From NCBI GenBank assembly GCA_964494325.1, contig CAZBTJ010000101.1, forward strand, positions 1 through 20,407: 20,407 nt of DNA, read 5' to 3'. The position numbers and the translations under genes were made by a program. The first letter of the stretch is position 1. Every line of letters starts with the position of its first letter. Below the pieces are notes generated by a model, which searched no databases, was not told the origin of the DNA, and was given only the letters and a program-made list of their open reading frames with translations. This document shows positions 8,051 through 16,607 of the stretch, one piece after another. Origin of the DNA: JAIPFM01 sp964494325 (GTDB lineage: Bacteria > Planctomycetota > Phycisphaerae > Sedimentisphaerales > Anaerobacaceae).

Positions 8051-9253
8051 ATGGACAGTTCTCATTCCAGCGGTCAAAATCAGCACAAAAACTACTATGC
8101 CCCAGAATCAAGAAGTACGTGTGAGACTTTGGAGTGCGATCTTCAAATCATTAGTCATAGCCCGCTTATTGACACTTTGCTGGAAATTGTCTCGGGGCTT
8201 GTCGCAGTACTCAATGAAAACCGCGAGATCCTGGCAGTCAACCAATCCATGCTCAGCACCTTGGGCGTCAAAGACCCTGACGAAATCATGGGGCTACGAA
8301 CAGGTGAAGCGATTCACTGCGAACATGCCCATGATGAGCCTGGCGGCTGTGGCACCAGCGCCTTCTGCAGCACCTGTGGAGCGGCCATCTCCATAGTCAC
8401 CTGTTTGACTGAGAATAAACCGGTACAGAGAGACTGCGTTCTCAAGGTCGATAAAGATGGCAGTTCTATTGACCTCTACTTTCGAGTCCGCTGTTCACCT
8501 GTCATAATAGAGAATCAACGATTTCTCATGGTGGTATTCCAGGACATCACGGTTGAACAACAACATTCTGCCCTCGAACGAACTTTCTTTCATGACATCA
8601 GCAACACCATCAGCGGTCTGAAGCTCAGCAGTCAAATGCTTGAAAAACAAACCGATCCCTCTCTGGGAGAAGAGCTTCGAGCACGCATAAAACATCTTGC
8701 CGTATACCTTGAAAAAGAGGTTGAGATTCAACGCGTTCTGTGTTACCGAGAATCTCACACCTATGATGTACATTTTGAAGAGATGGCAATTAAACCACTC
8801 TTTCATGAACTAAAGGACATGTTTTGTTCACATCCCGTGGCCACTCACAAGTCTCTTAGTATTGTTAACCACACTCACCTCAATCACCTCCTGACGGACC
8901 CGGCATTGCTCAAACGTATTCTGGTCAATATCTTGATCAATGCCTTTGAAGCCAGCCAAGACGGAAAATATGTGGAAATATCACTGGACGACGACGCTGA
9001 CACGGTAACATTCAGCGTATGGAATGCCTCGGTCATACCCCATGATGTAGGATTGAGAATATTTCAACGCAACTTTAGCACCAAAAATGCGCAAGGCCGA
9101 GGACTTGGTACCTATGGCATGAAGCTCTTCGGCGAAACCTATCTCCAAGGCAACGTGAGTTTTACATCCCAAATAAAACATGGCACGACATTTTACCTAA
9201 AATTGCCCAAGCAGCCAGATGTACGAATATCTCCCTCTCTATTTAGCCTGTAG
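8051..9253 (+). CDS. Cytosolic PAS-domain sensor histidine kinase with a Cys cluster
   Basis: A 400-aa kinase with no membrane segment, so it should sense an intracellular signal. A PAS domain spans ~45-160. Within it lies a Cys-rich motif, C90-x9-C100-x5-C106-x2-C109, around HCEHA and GGCGTSAFCSTCGA, which suggests bound metal, an iron-sulfur cluster or thiol redox sensing (inference). The dimerisation helix carries the phospho-acceptor H181 in FFHDISNT. The HATPase domain has the N-box NILINAFEAS (Asn297) and the G-rich lid GRGLGTYGMKLF. AGGAG lies 9 nt upstream of the ATG. No response regulator is adjacent, so it is an orphan. Its end overlaps the convergent hydrolase gene by 15 bp. Confidence 0.9.
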   Translation: MDSSHSSGQNQHKNYYAPESRSTCETLECDLQIISHSPLIDTLLEIVSGLVAVLNENREILAVNQSMLSTLGVKDPDEIMGLRTGEAIHCEHAHDEPGGCGTSAFCSTCGAAISIVTCLTENKPVQRDCVLKVDKDGSSIDLYFRVRCSPVIIENQRFLMVVFQDITVEQQHSALERTFFHDISNTISGLKLSSQMLEKQTDPSLGEELRARIKHLAVYLEKEVEIQRVLCYRESHTYDVHFEEMAIKPLFHELKDMFCSHPVATHKSLSIVNHTHLNHLLTDPALLKRILVNILINAFEASQDGKYVEISLDDDADTVTFSVWNASVIPHDVGLRIFQRNFSTKNAQGRGLGTYGMKLFGETYLQGNVSFTSQIKHGTTFYLKLPKQPDVRISPSLFSL

Positions 9254-10111
9254 TATTGCCTGGTCAAGATACGGCACATGCGACATCAAAGACGAAGCCA
9301 CCAGAGGATTGGCTGCCACGGCAGGCAATTTCAGCCTGGACAACACAGCCTGGCACAAACCCGTGGGATCGATCAAACAGGGATCTTCAACCTCTTGGCG
9401 AATCGCCTCATGAATTGTCTGTAAATAGTCCTGGCACTGATCAAAGACGCTGGACGCCTCTGCACCAAAGCGTGGAGTATCCCAAGAACTCAGGAGGCAG
9501 GCCACCGGCTTGAGTAATTGAAGGCGCTTCACAGAGGTCAAAGACACCATGGCATCATCATATACAGGAACACCCCAGGCAAAAGCCAGAGCATCCCCTG
9601 TGAACAATACCTCATGGCCATTTAGCAGGTAACACACTGACCCCGGTGAGTGACCTGGCGTGTGAATCACCTTCATTTCAAGCCCTGGCTCCAGCTGAAC
9701 TTTGTCCCCATCTACCACCTGCTGGTCTACTGTCACATCGCCAGAAACCAATTGATCAAACCCCAGGGACGGCCGCTTAGCGACCTGCAGTCCCGTATTT
9801 TCTATCCAGGGTGTTTCAAGGGCATGGGCTAACACACAACAGCCGGATCGCGATTGAATTGTCTTGAGCCCGCCCATATGGTCGGCGTGACCATGGGTCA
9901 AGAGAACCGTGACCACGTCATCGAAAGATCGATCAATCCCGGCGAGATATGTTTCTATCACCCCAACAGTCGAGGCAATGCCAGTATCAATCAAGTGGAT
10001 GCGCTGGCCCACAATAAGATACACATACACAAATCGCTTCACACGTATTGTGGGAGACACGCGAATCTCATAGTCCACACGCAATGCATGCACATGCTCA
10101 GTTACCTGCAT
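9239..10111 (-). CDS. Metallo-beta-lactamase-fold hydrolase
   Basis: A 290-aa MBL-fold protein without a signal peptide. The zinc motif H73-G-H75-A-D77-H78 (LTHGHADHMGG) is intact, as are a downstream HTPGHSPGS and a FTGDALAF Asp. The last ligand is usually a His in a GHG-like turn; here the equivalent region reads LSSWDTPRFG, so the second metal site may differ. The reaction is unknown; glyoxalase II-like thioester hydrolysis is one possibility. The ATG at 10111 lacks a strong ribosome site. It sits 53 nt behind the LemA gene on the same strand and may be the last gene of that cluster. Confidence 0.85.
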   Translation of the reverse strand: MQVTEHVHALRVDYEIRVSPTIRVKRFVYVYLIVGQRIHLIDTGIASTVGVIETYLAGIDRSFDDVVTVLLTHGHADHMGGLKTIQSRSGCCVLAHALETPWIENTGLQVAKRPSLGFDQLVSGDVTVDQQVVDGDKVQLEPGLEMKVIHTPGHSPGSVCYLLNGHEVLFTGDALAFAWGVPVYDDAMVSLTSVKRLQLLKPVACLLSSWDTPRFGAEASSVFDQCQDYLQTIHEAIRQEVEDPCLIDPTGLCQAVLSRLKLPAVAANPLVASSLMSHVPYLDQAILQAK

Positions 10112-10164
10112 TAATCACGCCGCCAAATCATAGATTCCAAGTCCTGGCTTCAAGGTTCTGATGT

Positions 10165-10746
10165 TTAGAACTCAACAGTCGGTGCCCCAGCCTTGGCCTG
10201 TTCTGTGGCATCAAAGTATTCAGCAGGTTCAACACCAGCCCTTTTACAGAAGAAGGACCCTATGAAAGCCCTCTCATATCCATTGAGTGCTTCCACAGCC
10301 CCATTATATCGGGTACGGGCCACGGCGATGCGATTCTCTGAACCTTCGAGTTGATCCTGTAACGCCAAGAAATTCTGATTTGCCTTGAGGTCAGGATAGG
10401 TTTCCTTGAGTACCAGCAAACGGGACAACAAACCTGTCAGCTGATTGCTAGCCTGAATTTTATCAGCCGGACTGCTCCCTGGCTGAAAATATTTCTCTCT
10501 GGACTGAGCCAGGCTTTCAAACAGCTCCTTTTCATGGGCCGCATACCCCTTGACCGTATTGACCAGATTGGGAATCAGATCAAAACGTCGCTGAAGCACA
10601 GCATCCACATCAGACCAGGTCTTCTTAGCGGCCTGCTCATATCTCACAGCCCTGTCATAGCCACTCTTAAACCCGCCAAAACCAAAGACCACCAAAAGGA
10701 CCAACACACCAAGAACGATCCAAATTGTTTTCCCTGACTGTCTCAT
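10165..10746 (-). CDS. lemA: LemA family membrane-anchored protein
   Basis: A 193-aa LemA protein: an N-terminal membrane segment (TIWIVLGVLVLLVVFGFGGF), then a long helical domain with the family features YEQAAKKTWSDVDAVLQRR and DLIPNLVNTVKGYA, ending near ARTRYNGAVEALN. The N-terminus is short and the body is probably in the periplasm or cytoplasm depending on topology. Its molecular role is unsettled; LemA genes very often sit next to TPM-domain genes, as here. ATG 10746 has AGGAG 8 nt upstream; a TTG two codons earlier is too close to that site. Confidence 0.92.
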   Translation of the reverse strand: MRQSGKTIWIVLGVLVLLVVFGFGGFKSGYDRAVRYEQAAKKTWSDVDAVLQRRFDLIPNLVNTVKGYAAHEKELFESLAQSREKYFQPGSSPADKIQASNQLTGLLSRLLVLKETYPDLKANQNFLALQDQLEGSENRIAVARTRYNGAVEALNGYERAFIGSFFCKRAGVEPAEYFDATEQAKAGAPTVEF

Positions 10747-10823
10747 ATTCAAAACTCCTATCCAAAAATGTCACTCGACACCAAAATACTAAACACTGAA
10801 AACGGTCACCTGAAAACTGTTCC

Positions 10824-11636
10824 CTACCAGCTTCCGCCAGCACCGCCGCCGCCAAAGCCGCCGCCCATGCCGCCGCCAAAGCCACCAAAACCGCCGCCAA
10901 AGCTGCCACCGCCATAAGAACCACTTCTGCCGTGGCCCCCATAGCCCCGGTGACCGCCAAAACCACCGCCCATCAAAAATGGCAGCATCAACCACATGCC
11001 CCGGCCTCCACGTCCACCACCCAAAAAGAGGAGAATGAACAGGAGCAAGGGCAAACCGCTGCAACATGGTGTTCTGCGACGTCTTCTGGGATTTCTGGGC
11101 AACTCAGGCATGCCAGAAAGCTGCACACCTTCTTCTTCTGCAATACGCTGAATGAATCGCAGATTGGCCTGGAGGATCCCCTGACTGTAGTCGCCCTGCT
11201 TAAAATACGGCTCTAAATAGTCACGTCCAACCGTGCCGCAGAACCGATCTGTCAAATATCCCTCCAGACCGTACCCCACTTGAGGGAAGTATTCCCGTTC
11301 TTTGACGGACATCATGAACAAGAGCCCATTGTCCTTACCTGCCTGCCCAAGCTTCCACTGATCTGCAAGATCAAATGACGCCTGCTGCACAGGTATCCCC
11401 CCCGTGGTCTGAACCGTCAAGATGATATATTGAGTGCCCGTTTTCTGCTCCAGTTCATGCAGCAATCCCAATAACTGACGCTCTGTGCCAGCATCAATCA
11501 CATTGGCATTATCCGCCACATACGTGCTGGGCTGTGCCAGGGTAAATTTTGCCAGGCCCACCGCAGGCCACATCAGGAAACAAACCAGCCCGAGGACAAG
11601 CAATAATGATCTATTGGGAGTATGGTTACACTTCAT
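10824..11636 (-). CDS. TPM-domain (YgcG-type) exported membrane protein with Gly-rich tail
   Basis: A 270-aa protein with a signal peptide (LLLVLGLVCFLMWPAVGLA), then a TPM domain (~30-170; YVADNANVID, DNGLLFMMSVKEREY, VGYGLEGYLTD), a basic RRRRR patch, a membrane segment (GLPLLLFILLFLGGG) and a C-terminal tail made almost wholly of glycine with a few F, S, H and Y. TPM proteins of this layout pair with LemA. I start at ATG 11636, just inside the end of the preceding gene (11-bp overlap, coupled translation), with GGTGGA 5 nt upstream; a TTG at 11666 is less likely. Confidence 0.9.
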   Translation of the reverse strand: MKCNHTPNRSLLLVLGLVCFLMWPAVGLAKFTLAQPSTYVADNANVIDAGTERQLLGLLHELEQKTGTQYIILTVQTTGGIPVQQASFDLADQWKLGQAGKDNGLLFMMSVKEREYFPQVGYGLEGYLTDRFCGTVGRDYLEPYFKQGDYSQGILQANLRFIQRIAEEEGVQLSGMPELPRNPRRRRRTPCCSGLPLLLFILLFLGGGRGGRGMWLMLPFLMGGGFGGHRGYGGHGRSGSYGGGSFGGGFGGFGGGMGGGFGGGGAGGSW

Positions 11637-12381
11637 GACTATCCACCCAATCTGCCAACTGCTCAATCACAGTGTAGGTGGCATCAAAGCCAAGAATCAG
11701 AGCATCACTCTTGACCTTCACCTTGGTGTTGCGCCATTGGACGAGTGTGTCCAACGCGGCCGTCTCGATGCCAAGGGTTTCTCTGGCCTGACTCAAGGTG
11801 CCCTGAATTGAATTCTCCCTGTCACCTTGATTGAGCCACACCATGGCCCGAAGATAAGGCAGCAGAGTTTTGCCTGAAGACACAAGCACATCCCTGAGCA
11901 AGCGGACATTGCCGGCACTGGCCATGTAGCCTTGCCTCAAGCGAATTAGCATGGCCTTGAGTTCACGTTCACACTGGAGTCGCACATCCGAACGTTCAAA
12001 GCTCAACCCAGAAAACAGATTGTCACCCAACACCGCCTTGCCGGACAATTGAAAGTCCAAGAGTTCCACACCAAACACATCACGAGACCGCTCAATGTAC
12101 TGGGGGGTCATGAGCAAAGGCAAGGCCATACTGTGTTTGCGCAGGCTCTTGATCATACTACTCATCACATCCAGATGTGAACGCTCCAGACGTGAAAGCA
12201 CCAGGACGGTATTGATATCACTGGTCCCCACCTGAAAATCTGCCCCCGTGGCGCTGCCAACGACGGTTACGTTAATCAGGTCAGCTCCAAAATGCTCCTG
12301 AATATCCACGACAAACTGCCCTATTGCAGCCTGGGCCTGAGACGCTACGCCTTCATACTGCACAAAACTTGACTCTGCCAT
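11626..12381 (-). CDS. Nucleotidyltransferase-like protein
   Basis: A 251-aa protein whose N-terminus resembles the polymerase-beta-like nucleotidyltransferase fold: G42-S43-A-T-G, then S54-D55-I-N57. The usual G-S...S-D-x-D metal pair is therefore D-x-N, which may weaken or alter catalysis. The remainder is alpha-helical without a recognised domain. ATG 12381 has GAGGA 9 nt upstream. It opens the cluster with the TPM, LemA and MBL genes and overlaps the TPM gene start. The substrate is unknown. Confidence 0.75.
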   Translation of the reverse strand: MAESSFVQYEGVASQAQAAIGQFVVDIQEHFGADLINVTVVGSATGADFQVGTSDINTVLVLSRLERSHLDVMSSMIKSLRKHSMALPLLMTPQYIERSRDVFGVELLDFQLSGKAVLGDNLFSGLSFERSDVRLQCERELKAMLIRLRQGYMASAGNVRLLRDVLVSSGKTLLPYLRAMVWLNQGDRENSIQGTLSQARETLGIETAALDTLVQWRNTKVKVKSDALILGFDATYTVIEQLADWVDSHEV

Positions 12382-12420
12382 AACATGTCATCCTCAAATC
12401 AATAGTCTGTTTAGCGTCAC

Positions 12421-12449
12421 AGTGTACTGATAAGGTCCTAAAAGCTCAA
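12421..12449 (-). promoter_or_regulatory. Putative promoter of the nucleotidyltransferase-TPM-LemA cluster
   Basis: On the minus strand TTGAGC (12444-12449) and TACACT (12421-12426) are 17 nt apart, 40 nt before the ATG at 12381. Confidence 0.45.
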
Positions 12450-12539
12450 GCGCTCAATTTGACATGGCAGTTTGAAAGCCACGAACACAGGTACAGACGC
12501 CCTGGCCTGATGATACTTGCCAGAATTATGCAAAAACAC

Positions 12540-12710
12540 GGATCTCAGAGTCACAGAGAAGCGGTGTATGGCAGTTTCAGGCGAAATATTCGCCTTCCAT
12601 CCAAGGTGGATGCAGATCACATTGAAGCGTTGCACGAGCAAGGTGTGCTAAATCTGACATGTCCCAAGCCAGACAAATCCAAAGCCATAAAAGTCAAGAT
12701 CCAGGGAGAA
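12540..12710 (+). pseudogene. Hsp20 small heat-shock protein, 3' remnant
   Basis: In frame with position 12552, the translation HREAVYGSFRRNIRLP, then VDADHIEALHEQGVLNLTCP and an IKVKI end, matches the last strands of the alpha-crystallin domain of Hsp20 proteins (usual form YGSF.R.FRLP..VD...I.A...NGVL.V..PK). Only ~55 of the usual ~140-150 residues are recognisable. Upstream sequence in all three frames lacks the Hsp20 N-terminal half, and there is no start with a ribosome site. The frame lacks a stop at the expected end and runs on through the nifJ terminator into the opposite-strand nifJ gene. I read this as a decayed fragment rather than an active gene. Confidence 0.65.
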
Positions 12711-12720
12711 TCTACCGTCA

Positions 12721-12759
12721 TAAAAAAAGCTGAATCCACCCCAACGAGGTGGATTCAGC
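12721..12759 (-). terminator. Rho-independent terminator of nifJ
   Basis: GCTGAATCCACC (12729-12740) and GGTGGATTCAGC (12748-12759) form a perfect 12-bp stem with a 7-nt loop. On the minus strand the stem is followed by seven U (12722-12728). It lies 29 nt past the nifJ stop. Confidence 0.92.
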
Positions 12760-12788
12760 ACAATCACAATCAATCATCAGTTCAGTGT

Positions 12789-15700
12789 TTAGCTGTCGCA
12801 ATCACACTCAAGCGCTGCCAGTTGCTGCATAAGCTTCCAGCGTTTGGCTGTATCTGAGGTGGCCTCTTTCATCAGTTTTTTGGCCAGCTCAGGGTTGATC
12901 TGCTTGAGAGAGCGATAGCGGTTTTCGCCATACGCATACTCTTCAAAGTCCAAAGACGGTGCCTTGGAGTCGAGTTGCAGCGGGTTCTTGCCCTGCTCAG
13001 ACAGCCGTGGATCAAAGCGATACAGGGGCCAGTGACCACAGGCCACTGCCTTTTTCTGCTCGTCGTACCCTTTGGTCATGTTGATACCATGGGCAATACA
13101 GTGTGAGTACGCAATAATCAATGAAGGACCAGGATAGGCTTCTGCTTCTGTCATGGCCTTGACGACCTGATTGGTGTTGGCACCCAATGCCACCTTGGCC
13201 ACATAAATATTGCCGTAGCACATGGCAATCATGCCCAGGTCTTTCTTGGGTGAAGGCTTGCCAGCCGCAGCAAACTTAGCCACAGCCGCTCTGGGTGTCG
13301 ACTTGGACATCTGACCACCGGTATTGGAATACACTTCAGTATCCAAAACCAGGATGTTGACATCCTTACCACTAGCCAGTACGTGATCCAGGCCACCGTA
13401 GCCAATGTCATAGGCCCAGCCATCACCACCAAAGGCCCACACACTCTTGCGAACCAGATAATCAGCCACTGTTAAGAGCTTTTCACATTCATCGCAAGAC
13501 TCAGCCTTTTCGCAAATAGCCTTCAACTTGGCCACACGTTCACGCTGCAATTCAATGGTAGCCTGAGCAGGATCATTGGCCACGACCACCTCGGCAATCT
13601 CCTGTGCCAGAGCCTTGTCCACACAGCCCTTGTCAGCGACCTTGGCAAGCAGTTCCACGGCATACTCTGTGAACTTGTCCACTGTCAAACGCATACCCAT
13701 GGCAAATTCCGCATTGTCTTCAAACAGACTGTTACTCCAGGCCGGGCCACGTCCGTCAGCACGGGTGGTATAGGGTGTCGTGGGCAGGTTACCACCATAA
13801 ATTGAGGAACACCCTGTGGCATTGCCAATCATGGCACGATCACCAAACAACTGGCTGACGAGCTTGACATAGGCGGTTTCACCGCAGCCAGCACAGGCCC
13901 CTGAATATTCAAACAGTGGCTGAACCAACTGACTGCCCTTGACACTGGTCGCCTTAAACAGCTTGGGATCTGTGTTCGGAACATTCAGGAAGAAATCATA
14001 GTTTTCACATTCCTGAGCACGCAACGGTTCCTGACGAGCCATGTTAATGGCCTTGCGACCAGTGAGTTCTTTATTCGCGTCTTTTTCCTTGGCAGGGCAC
14101 TGCTGCACGCAGGCACCACAACCGGTACAGTCTTCAGGTGCCACCTGCACAGTAAATTTCATACCGGCAAAGTCCTTGCCCTTGGCATTGGCACTCTTGA
14201 ATGTAGCAGGTGCCTTGTCCAGTTGATCTGCGTCATAGGCCTTCACACGAATCGCAGCATGCGGGCACACCAGAGAACAAGTCCCACACTGAATACACAC
14301 ATCAGACTCCCAAACGGGGATATCCACGGCAATATTCCGCTTTTCGTATTTGGTGGTACCCAGAGGGAACTTACCATCCACAGGCATCTGGCTGACAGGC
14401 ACCTGATCGCCTTTGCGAGCCAGGATCACACCCGTCACATTTTTTATGAAGTCAGGCGAATCGGCAGGCACGACTGGAGGCATGGTAATCTGGCTACTCA
14501 CCTGAGCAGGCACAACCACCTGGTAGACCTGATCCAATGCCGCATCCACAGCCGCATTGTTCATATCCACAATCTTCTGCCCCTTCTTACCATAGCTCTT
14601 CTTGATCGCCCCCTTAATCGCATCCACGGAAGTCTCAATCGGGATGACACTGCTAATCTTAAAGAAGGCAGTCTGCATCACCACATTAATGCGAGCACCC
14701 AAGCCAAGCTCATCCGCAATATCAATCGCATCAATCACATAGAACTTGACCTTCTTGGCAATAATCCGGGTCTGAACTTCCTTGGGCAGTGTGTCCCAGA
14801 CCTCATCCTTGTCGTGCGTACTGGTCAACAGGAAGATACCGCCATCCTTGAGATTTTCCAACATATCAAACTTCTCAAGGAAGCTGGGATTGTGACAGGC
14901 CACAAAGTCGGCCTTTTCAATCAGGTAGGTACTGCGGATCAAAGACTTACCAAACCGCAGGTGAGAAATCGTCACAGCACCGGCCTTCTTTGAGTCATAC
15001 ACAAAGTAGCCCTGTGCCATGTTGTCTGTCTTTTCACCGATGATCTTGATCGAGTTCTTATTGGCACCCACAGTGCCATCTGACCCCAGACCATAGAACA
15101 TCGCACAGTAGGCATCACTATCGACCTGGAAAGACGAATCGACTGCCAGGCTCTTGCCTGTCACATCGTCATTGATACCCACAGTGAATCCGTTGATCGG
15201 CTCAGCCGCATCCAGATTGTCAAACACGGCCTTGGCCATGGCAGGGGTAAATTCCTTGGAACCCAGACCATAGCGACCACCCACAATGGTGGGATAACGA
15301 TCATACTTCAATGCACCGCTGCCCATGGCCTCGCCAATGGCAGTACGGACGTCCAGATACATGGGCTCGCCCAGTGCACCAGGCTCTTTGGTACGATCCA
15401 GAACAGCCATCTTCAGGGCCGTCTTAGGCAGTGCCGCAATAAAGTGTTCCAGACTGAACGGCCTGTACAGTCTGACCTTGACCATACCGACCTTCTCGCC
15501 CTTACCGACCAGATATTCCACGGTCTCGTGGACCGCATCAGCCCCAGTTCCCATCACAATGATGATCTTCTCAGCGTCCGGGGCCCCCACATAATCAAAC
15601 AACTTATACTCGCGTCCCACGATCTTGGCAAACTTGTCCATGGTCTCCTGGACGATACCCGGTGTGGCGTCATAGAATTTGTTTACAGTCTCACGACCCT

Positions 15701-16379
15701 GGAAAAATACGTCCGGGTTCTGGGCCGTACCACTCATCATGGGGCGATCAGGTGACAAAGCGCGGGCCTTGTGTGCAGCCACCAGCTTGTCATCAATCAT
15801 GGCACGCATATCATCGTAGGTCAATTCTTCGACCTTTAGAATTTCATGACTGGTTCTAAATCCATCAAAGAAACTGAGAAACGGCACGCGTGAGGCCAAA
15901 GTCGATTGCTGCGCAATCAAAGCCATGTCCATGGCTTCCTGCACATTGTTGCCACACAGCATGGCGAAACCGGTCTGCCGACAGGCCATGACATCAGAAT
16001 GATCGCCAAAAATGGATAGGGCCTGACAAGCCAGAGAACGAGCAGACACATTAAACACGGTCGGGGTCAGTTCGCCTGCAATTTTGTACATATTAGGAAT
16101 CATCAACAACAAACCCTGAGATGCCGTAAAGGTTGTTGTCAGGGCCCCTGTAGCCAAGGCACCATGTACAGCACCAGCAGCACCGCCCTCAGACTGCATT
16201 TCAGTCACAGAAGGGATCGTTCCCCAGATATTGGGCTGACCGGCCGCTGACTTGGCATCCGCAATTTCCCCCATTGTAGAACTTGGGGTAATCGGGTAAA
16301 TCGCGATTACCTCATTGGTTGCATGTGCAACATGGGTTGCGGCCGAGTTGCCGTCAATCGTAACCATTCTCCGTTTCAT
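12789..16379 (-). CDS. nifJ: Pyruvate:ferredoxin (flavodoxin) oxidoreductase, single-chain
   Basis: A full-length 1196-aa single-subunit PFOR, which oxidatively decarboxylates pyruvate with CoA to acetyl-CoA, CO2 and reduced ferredoxin in the cytoplasm. Domain order is as in the homodimeric enzyme: pyrimidine-binding N-terminal domain (ATHVAHATNEVIAIYPITPSS), transketolase C-like and CoA-related domains, the gamma domain, a 2[4Fe-4S] ferredoxin insert (CIQCGTCSLVCPHA and CTGCGACVQQCPA), and the TPP-binding domain (ACAGCGETAY, GNATGCSSIYGGN, GDGWAYDIGYGGLDH, NTGGQMSKSTP). ATG 16379 has GGAG 5 nt upstream. No neighbouring ferredoxin gene is present. It links sugar breakdown to the acetyl-CoA synthetase at the other end of the window. 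Confidence 0.97.
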   Translation of the reverse strand: MKRRMVTIDGNSAATHVAHATNEVIAIYPITPSSTMGEIADAKSAAGQPNIWGTIPSVTEMQSEGGAAGAVHGALATGALTTTFTASQGLLLMIPNMYKIAGELTPTVFNVSARSLACQALSIFGDHSDVMACRQTGFAMLCGNNVQEAMDMALIAQQSTLASRVPFLSFFDGFRTSHEILKVEELTYDDMRAMIDDKLVAAHKARALSPDRPMMSGTAQNPDVFFQGRETVNKFYDATPGIVQETMDKFAKIVGREYKLFDYVGAPDAEKIIIVMGTGADAVHETVEYLVGKGEKVGMVKVRLYRPFSLEHFIAALPKTALKMAVLDRTKEPGALGEPMYLDVRTAIGEAMGSGALKYDRYPTIVGGRYGLGSKEFTPAMAKAVFDNLDAAEPINGFTVGINDDVTGKSLAVDSSFQVDSDAYCAMFYGLGSDGTVGANKNSIKIIGEKTDNMAQGYFVYDSKKAGAVTISHLRFGKSLIRSTYLIEKADFVACHNPSFLEKFDMLENLKDGGIFLLTSTHDKDEVWDTLPKEVQTRIIAKKVKFYVIDAIDIADELGLGARINVVMQTAFFKISSVIPIETSVDAIKGAIKKSYGKKGQKIVDMNNAAVDAALDQVYQVVVPAQVSSQITMPPVVPADSPDFIKNVTGVILARKGDQVPVSQMPVDGKFPLGTTKYEKRNIAVDIPVWESDVCIQCGTCSLVCPHAAIRVKAYDADQLDKAPATFKSANAKGKDFAGMKFTVQVAPEDCTGCGACVQQCPAKEKDANKELTGRKAINMARQEPLRAQECENYDFFLNVPNTDPKLFKATSVKGSQLVQPLFEYSGACAGCGETAYVKLVSQLFGDRAMIGNATGCSSIYGGNLPTTPYTTRADGRGPAWSNSLFEDNAEFAMGMRLTVDKFTEYAVELLAKVADKGCVDKALAQEIAEVVVANDPAQATIELQRERVAKLKAICEKAESCDECEKLLTVADYLVRKSVWAFGGDGWAYDIGYGGLDHVLASGKDVNILVLDTEVYSNTGGQMSKSTPRAAVAKFAAAGKPSPKKDLGMIAMCYGNIYVAKVALGANTNQVVKAMTEAEAYPGPSLIIAYSHCIAHGINMTKGYDEQKKAVACGHWPLYRFDPRLSEQGKNPLQLDSKAPSLDFEEYAYGENRYRSLKQINPELAKKLMKEATSDTAKRWKLMQQLAALECDCDS

Positions 16380-16441
16380 AGTGTCTCCATTTAAGTACTA
16401 AAACCAGAAAGTTTATTTTTAAAAACGACCCTCTCCAGTGC

Positions 16442-16454
16442 CGACATGTTGTCG
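16442..16454. promoter_or_regulatory. Small inverted repeat between nifJ and the candidate selenoprotein gene
   Basis: CGACA-TGT-TGTCG lies 63 bp before the nifJ start, in the 228-bp divergent gap. I see no convincing nifJ promoter around it. It could be an operator, but five-base arms are weak evidence. Confidence 0.25.
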
Positions 16455-16507
16455 AAAAACCAGCCAAGACCCGCCAAATAAAACACCAAATAACAACCTC
16501 AAAGGAC

Positions 16508-16536
16508 TTGTGTCTAAATAAAGGTGCTTTTATACA
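16508..16536 (+). promoter_or_regulatory. Promoter of the candidate selenoprotein gene
   Basis: TTGTGT (16508-16513) and TATACA (16531-16536) are separated by exactly 17 nt. Transcription would begin near 16543, so the in-frame GTG at 16524 cannot serve as start and the ATG at 16608 is the first usable one. Confidence 0.5.
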
Positions 16537-16607
16537 CGGGCAAGCCTTCTGAATCAACTAAAAACTATGTCAGAAATCCAACACGCCATACGTCTCGCAC
16601 CACCAAA

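Noticed and set aside
14223..14993. 256-codon plus-strand ORF inside nifJ
   Set aside because: Antisense to conserved PFOR sequence; composition is the complement of nifJ codons.
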